A stretch of DNA of 9,230 nt, from positions 1 to 9,230 of the forward strand of contig JBBSUX010000134.1 in NCBI GenBank assembly GCA_038234045.1. Direction: 5' to 3'. The notes under the pieces were generated by a model. That model was given only the letters and a program-made list of their open reading frames with translations. It ran no database searches and was not told where the DNA came from. The position numbers and the translations under genes are program-made. This document shows positions 5,976 through 9,230 of the stretch, piece by piece. This DNA comes from JBBSUX01 sp038234045. Its GTDB lineage: Bacteria; Pseudomonadota; Gammaproteobacteria; Burkholderiales; Burkholderiaceae_C. How positions within the stretch are numbered: the first letter of the stretch is position 1; every line of letters starts with the position of its first letter.

Positions 5976-7610
5976 ATGAACCCCTCTGCAATACCTGCCA
6001 GCGTCGGACGTCGTCAGTGGCTCCGAACGGTCACAGCGGCCTGCGCTGGTGCCGGGCTGGGCGTTCAGGTCCTTGCGCATGAGGTGGCCACTCCCGGTGT
6101 TGTCGTTATGCCCGCGAAGCGAATCCAGCGCAGCGAAGGAGTCGTTGGCAAAGACCTTCTCGCAGACCAACGTTGGCTGGCGCGCACAAGTTTCAGCGCA
6201 GATGCCGTGTCGGCTGCACGACTGCAGCAGCTCGGGCGCAAGCGATTCCTGGATGAACAGCTTTCCATGCCGGCGCTTGACACGCCAGCGCTCGCCGCCG
6301 CCATCGCGGGTTTGCCCGCACTCGCAACCACCACCGACGCCAGTTTTCGTGCGTACCAACTGGAGCAGCAGCGCATCAAGGCTTTGCCAGACGATGCCAC
6401 GCGCCTGCAGGCACACAAGGTTTTGCGCCGATCGGGTAACGAGTTGGTGCGCCAGGCTGAGCAGCGGCAACTATTGCGGGCGGTCATGTCGCCCGCGCAG
6501 TTGCGTGAGCAGATGACCTGGTTCTGGCTGAACCACTTCAGCATCTACGGCGGCAAGGGCTCTGTGCGCTGGCTGATCCCGGACTATGAGAATGTGACGA
6601 TCCGCCCCCACGCGCTCGGCCGTTTTCGCGACCTGCTGATGGCGACGTTGACGGCGCCGGCGATGCTGGATTACCTGGACAACATCCAGAGCGCTGCCGG
6701 TCATGTCAACGAAAACTACGCCCGCGAACTGATGGAGCTGCACACGCTGGGTGTCTCCGGTGGGCCGAGCGGCTCCAGCTACAGCCAGCAGGATGTGCAA
6801 GAGATGGCGCGCGTTTTAACCGGCGTCGGTATCGATCGCCGTGGTGAGCCATTGCGCCTGCCACCCGCCCTGCAGCCGGAGCTGGTAACGAAGGGCTTGT
6901 TCCAGTTCAATCCTCGGCGTCACGACGATGGCAGCAAACAGTTGCTGGGCCGCACGATCGCGCCCGCTGGTTTCGCCGAGTCGGAGGAGGCCGTCGATCT
7001 CCTCAGCAAGAACCCGGCGACTGCCCGGCATATCGCCATCCAGCTTGCGACCTATTTTGTGTCGGACGCGCCGCCCCCAGCCCTCGTTGACCGGCTTGCC
7101 GATCGATTCACGCGCACCGATGGCGATGTCTCCGAAGTTCTGCGTGCGCTCTTCCTTTCGCCCGAAATGAGCGAGGCGGTCGCGTCGCCAAACGGCGGCA
7201 AGCTGAAGGATCCGATGGTGTACGTCGTCTCATCGATTCGTCTGGCACAGGAAGGGCAACCCATCGTCACGGTAGAGCCGGCACTCAACTGGTTGCGCCA
7301 ACTTGGCGAGCCGCTCTATGGCCGGGTGACGCCCGATGGCTACCCGCTCACCGAGGCGGCGTGGGCGAGTTCCGGACAAATGGTCAAGCGCTTCGAAATC
7401 GGCCGCGCGATCGGCTCTGGTCGTTCGGCGCTTTTTGGCGACTTTCAGCCCGGTTCGCCGGCCGAGCCGCCAAAGCTCGACGGTACGTTTTTCCAGACCT
7501 CGGTCGCCCCACGGCTGGGCGCGCCAACGCGTGAAGCGCTTGCAACCGCCAAATCGCGTGCTGAATGGAACACGCTGCTGCTGGCTTCGCCCGAATGGAT
7601 GCAGCGCTGA
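5976..7610 (+). CDS. DUF1800 family protein, probably exported
   Basis: Member of the DUF1800 family, of unknown biochemical function, often encoded next to DUF1501 proteins. With the ATG at 5976 it has 544 residues. The N terminus has a twin-arginine-like signal: GRRQWLRTV (11-19), then a hydrophobic Ala/Gly stretch to about 34, suggesting export by Tat in folded form. Family motifs: REQMTWFWLNHFSIYGGKG (177-195), IRPHALGRFRDLL (209-221), the segment 247-259 (NYARELMELHTLG), DVQEMARVLTGVGI (273-286), and FQFNPRRHDDGSKQLLG (309-325). The C-terminal DGYPLTEAAWASSGQMVKRFE (454-474) is also typical. An in-frame TTG at 5868 would add 36 residues ahead of the signal and looks wrong; there is no strong ribosome site before the ATG, so the exact start is open. 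The partner DUF1501 gene follows after 48 bp and is probably in the same operon. Confidence 0.9.
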   Translation: MNPSAIPASVGRRQWLRTVTAACAGAGLGVQVLAHEVATPGVVVMPAKRIQRSEGVVGKDLLADQRWLARTSFSADAVSAARLQQLGRKRFLDEQLSMPALDTPALAAAIAGLPALATTTDASFRAYQLEQQRIKALPDDATRLQAHKVLRRSGNELVRQAEQRQLLRAVMSPAQLREQMTWFWLNHFSIYGGKGSVRWLIPDYENVTIRPHALGRFRDLLMATLTAPAMLDYLDNIQSAAGHVNENYARELMELHTLGVSGGPSGSSYSQQDVQEMARVLTGVGIDRRGEPLRLPPALQPELVTKGLFQFNPRRHDDGSKQLLGRTIAPAGFAESEEAVDLLSKNPATARHIAIQLATYFVSDAPPPALVDRLADRFTRTDGDVSEVLRALFLSPEMSEAVASPNGGKLKDPMVYVVSSIRLAQEGQPIVTVEPALNWLRQLGEPLYGRVTPDGYPLTEAAWASSGQMVKRFEIGRAIGSGRSALFGDFQPGSPAEPPKLDGTFFQTSVAPRLGAPTREALATAKSRAEWNTLLLASPEWMQR

Positions 7611-7646
7611 ACCGCGCTTTTTTTGCACGTCGACCCCCACGTATTC

Positions 7647-7651
7647 AAGGA
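7647..7651 (+). promoter_or_regulatory. Ribosome binding site deciding the DUF1501 start
   Basis: AAGGA lies 7 nt before the ATG at 7659. An upstream in-frame TTG at 7623 would add 12 residues in front of the twin-arginine signal but has no ribosome site, so ATG 7659 is preferred. Confidence 0.7.
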
Positions 7652-7658
7652 CAGCACC

Positions 7659-9017
7659 ATGCAGCGCCGCGAAAGCCTCCGCCACATTACCGCCGCGGCG
7701 TTTGCCGCTGGCCTTCCCGCCATCAGCTCCCGGGTGGCTGCAATGCCAACTGCGAGCGATGCAAAATTCCTGCTGGTGTTCCTGCGCGGTGGCTATGACG
7801 CAGCCAACGTCCTGGTCCCGGTGTCCAGCGATTTCTATTACCAGTCGCGGCCGACCATTGCGATCGCGCGACCGGCAGGCGTCGGTGCGCAAGCGCAAAC
7901 GCCGGGCGCACTGGCTTTGCGAGGAAGCTCGGATTGGGCCTTGCATCCCGCACTCGGAGCGGGTTTGCTGCCGCTTTGGCAATCGGGCCAGCTCGCAGCG
8001 TTGCCTTTCGCCGGAACCATGGATCTCTCCCGTAGCCATTTTGAAACGCAGGACAGTATCGAAGCGGGTCTGCCGCTCGCGAGCGACAGCAACCGCGCAG
8101 GAGCCAGCGCCTTGCGAGGTACCGGATTTCTGAACCGGCTCGCCGGCGCAATGGGCGGGGTGGCGCTCCCGGTCGCTTTTACCGATGGATTGCCGGCTTC
8201 CCTGCGCGGGCCGGTCGAGGTTCCCAATGTGTCGCTCAAAGGCTCCGGGCGCGCAGCGTTCAAGCCCGGCGAGGCCGACCGTCTGGCGCAGATGTACCGG
8301 GGCACCCGCTTCGCATCGCTCATTTCCGAAGGGTTCGAGCTGCGGCAGACCGTTGCGCAGGAGGCTGATGCCATGCGCGACCGCGACGCTGCGATGGCAA
8401 GCCAGCCACTGGCCGTCGACCCCACGGGTTCGTCGATGGGAATGGATACTCCGCGCAGCCCCGGCATCGCGGCGCGCGAGGCTGAAATGGACGCCGCCAG
8501 CCGCAAGGCATTGACCGCAAAGGGTTTCGAGCTGGAAGCCCGTCGCATGGCGGTGTTGATGCGGGAGCGCTTCAACCTTGGCTTCATCGACGTGGGCGGC
8601 TGGGACACGCATGTGAACCAGGGCGGAGCGCAGGGTCAGCTCGCCAATTTGCTGCGCAACCTCGGCGGCGGCATCGATGCCTTCGCGCAGGAGATGGGCC
8701 AGCCGGCATGGGACAAGACGGTAGTGGTGGTGGTATCGGAATTTGGCCGCACCTTCCGAGAGAACGGCACGCGCGGAACCGATCATGGGCACGGCACCAC
8801 GTATTGGGTGGCGGGCGGCAAGGTGCGTGGCGGCCGCATCGCCGGCGAGCAGGTGCGGGTAGATGCCGGCACGCTGAACCAGAACCGCGATTTCCCGGTG
8901 CTCAACGAATACCGCTCGGTACTGGGCGGCGTCTTCAAGCGCATCTACGGGCTGGACGATGCACGGATCGCGCGGGTGTTTCCGGGTGCCCGGCCGCAGG
9001 ATGTCGGGCTGGTTTGA
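7659..9017 (+). CDS. DUF1501 family protein, probable Tat-exported metal-dependent hydrolase-like protein
   Basis: DUF1501 proteins are related in fold to the alkaline phosphatase/sulfatase superfamily, but the substrate is unknown. The 452-residue product starts with a twin-arginine-like signal, RRESLRHITAAAFAAGLP (3-20), with likely cleavage near 28-32. Putative metal- or catalytic-site motifs in order: FLRGGYDAANVLVP (41-54, Asp47), SRSHFETQD (124-132, His127), FIDVGGWDTH (309-318, Asp316 and His318), VSEFGRT (359-365) and GTDHGHG (373-379, Asp375, His376, His378). The family's AKGFELEARRMA segment is at 287-298. All core motifs look intact, so I expect an active protein. It lies 48 bp after the DUF1800 gene. 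Its downstream neighbour is convergent, so the pair forms a two-gene unit, unless the GST gene upstream joins it. Confidence 0.92.
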   Translation: MQRRESLRHITAAAFAAGLPAISSRVAAMPTASDAKFLLVFLRGGYDAANVLVPVSSDFYYQSRPTIAIARPAGVGAQAQTPGALALRGSSDWALHPALGAGLLPLWQSGQLAALPFAGTMDLSRSHFETQDSIEAGLPLASDSNRAGASALRGTGFLNRLAGAMGGVALPVAFTDGLPASLRGPVEVPNVSLKGSGRAAFKPGEADRLAQMYRGTRFASLISEGFELRQTVAQEADAMRDRDAAMASQPLAVDPTGSSMGMDTPRSPGIAAREAEMDAASRKALTAKGFELEARRMAVLMRERFNLGFIDVGGWDTHVNQGGAQGQLANLLRNLGGGIDAFAQEMGQPAWDKTVVVVVSEFGRTFRENGTRGTDHGHGTTYWVAGGKVRGGRIAGEQVRVDAGTLNQNRDFPVLNEYRSVLGGVFKRIYGLDDARIARVFPGARPQDVGLV

Positions 9018-9048
9018 AGCGGTGCCTCGCCGCCTGCAACATCATCAT

Positions 9049-9083
9049 GTATCGCTATATAGATAAGAGCTGGTAGCGATTAC
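9049..9083. repeat. Inverted repeat between convergent genes
   Basis: ATCGCTA (9051-9057) and TAGCGAT (9074-9080) are perfect complements with a 16-nt loop; allowing a one-base bulge the stem extends outward (GTATCGCTA against TAGCGATTAC). It sits in the 101-bp gap between the DUF1501 stop and the stop of the convergent NUDIX-like gene, where a terminator is expected, but there is no T-run on either side, so any terminator role is uncertain. Confidence 0.35.
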
Positions 9084-9118
9084 TGAATAAGCGCTAAAGG
9101 CCTATTTCATGATGAATT

Positions 9119-9230
9119 TCAACCGATGTCGAGCTGGTGGAAGTCGAAGCTGCCGCGACGACGATCTTCAAAGTAATGGTGCAAGGTATCGCGCACCGTG
9201 TGGAATGCGATCTCGTCCCAAGGTATTTCG
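9119..9230 (-). CDS. C-terminal tail of a NUDIX hydrolase-like protein (5' part outside window)
   Basis: An open frame enters from the right edge on the minus strand and stops with TGA at 9121-9119. The 37 visible residues include IPWDEIAFHTVRDTLHHYFEDRRRG followed by a short tail ending HQLDIG (full run split here: IPWDEIAF, then HTVRDTLHHYF, then EDRRRG). This pattern matches my memory of the C terminus of zinc-ribbon NUDIX hydrolases (COG1051-type), where a PWDELAF segment precedes the last helix. The Nudix box itself is outside the window, so the call rests on a short stretch. It is convergent with the DUF1501 gene. Confidence 0.6.
   Translation of the reverse strand, partial: EIPWDEIAFHTVRDTLHHYFEDRRRGSFDFHQLDIG

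Noticed and set aside
7230..8792. A 520-codon open frame on the minus strand opposite the DUF1800/DUF1501 genes
   Set aside because: The translation has no recognisable motif or sensible composition, and it spans the 3' end of one well-supported gene and most of another; long antisense frames are common in GC-rich coding DNA.

Overview
The window looks like chromosomal DNA of a betaproteobacterium, most likely Burkholderiales (Comamonadaceae-like). The grounds are a GC-rich composition, the wording of the conserved motifs (for example the TSLGAAALHDV segment of XseA), and the order ExbB-type gene / xseA / sodB, which I recall from that order. All of this was read by eye; no database search was run. 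Most of the window is housekeeping or conserved accessory sequence. I see no mobile element, CRISPR array, tRNA or rRNA.

Left part: a partial MotA/TolQ/ExbB proton-channel gene (minus strand, 3' end cut by the window edge) diverges from xseA (exodeoxyribonuclease VII large subunit). The 232-bp divergent spacer holds a perfect DnaA-box-like 9-mer and a cluster of TGTG repeats. sodB (Fe superoxide dismutase) follows xseA closely. A perfect 15-bp stem terminator separates sodB from a convergent minus-strand pair: an exported DUF192 protein and, upstream of it, a 75-residue exported histidine/lysine-rich peptide.

Middle: icd (NADP-dependent isocitrate dehydrogenase) diverges from the His-rich gene and ends at a strong intrinsic terminator. 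A stand-alone glutathione S-transferase-like gene follows.

Right part: a DUF1800 protein and a DUF1501 protein lie in tandem, 48 bp apart, both with twin-arginine-like N termini. They form the least understood module here and are probably exported together. The window ends with the 3' tail of a convergent minus-strand gene that resembles a zinc-ribbon NUDIX hydrolase.

The genes do not form one pathway. Loose themes are DNA repair and oxidative stress (xseA, sodB, possibly the GST), the TCA cycle (icd) and envelope or exported proteins (ExbB-like, DUF192, His-rich peptide, DUF1800/DUF1501). The best candidates for undescribed biology are the DUF1800/DUF1501 pair and the His-rich secreted peptide.
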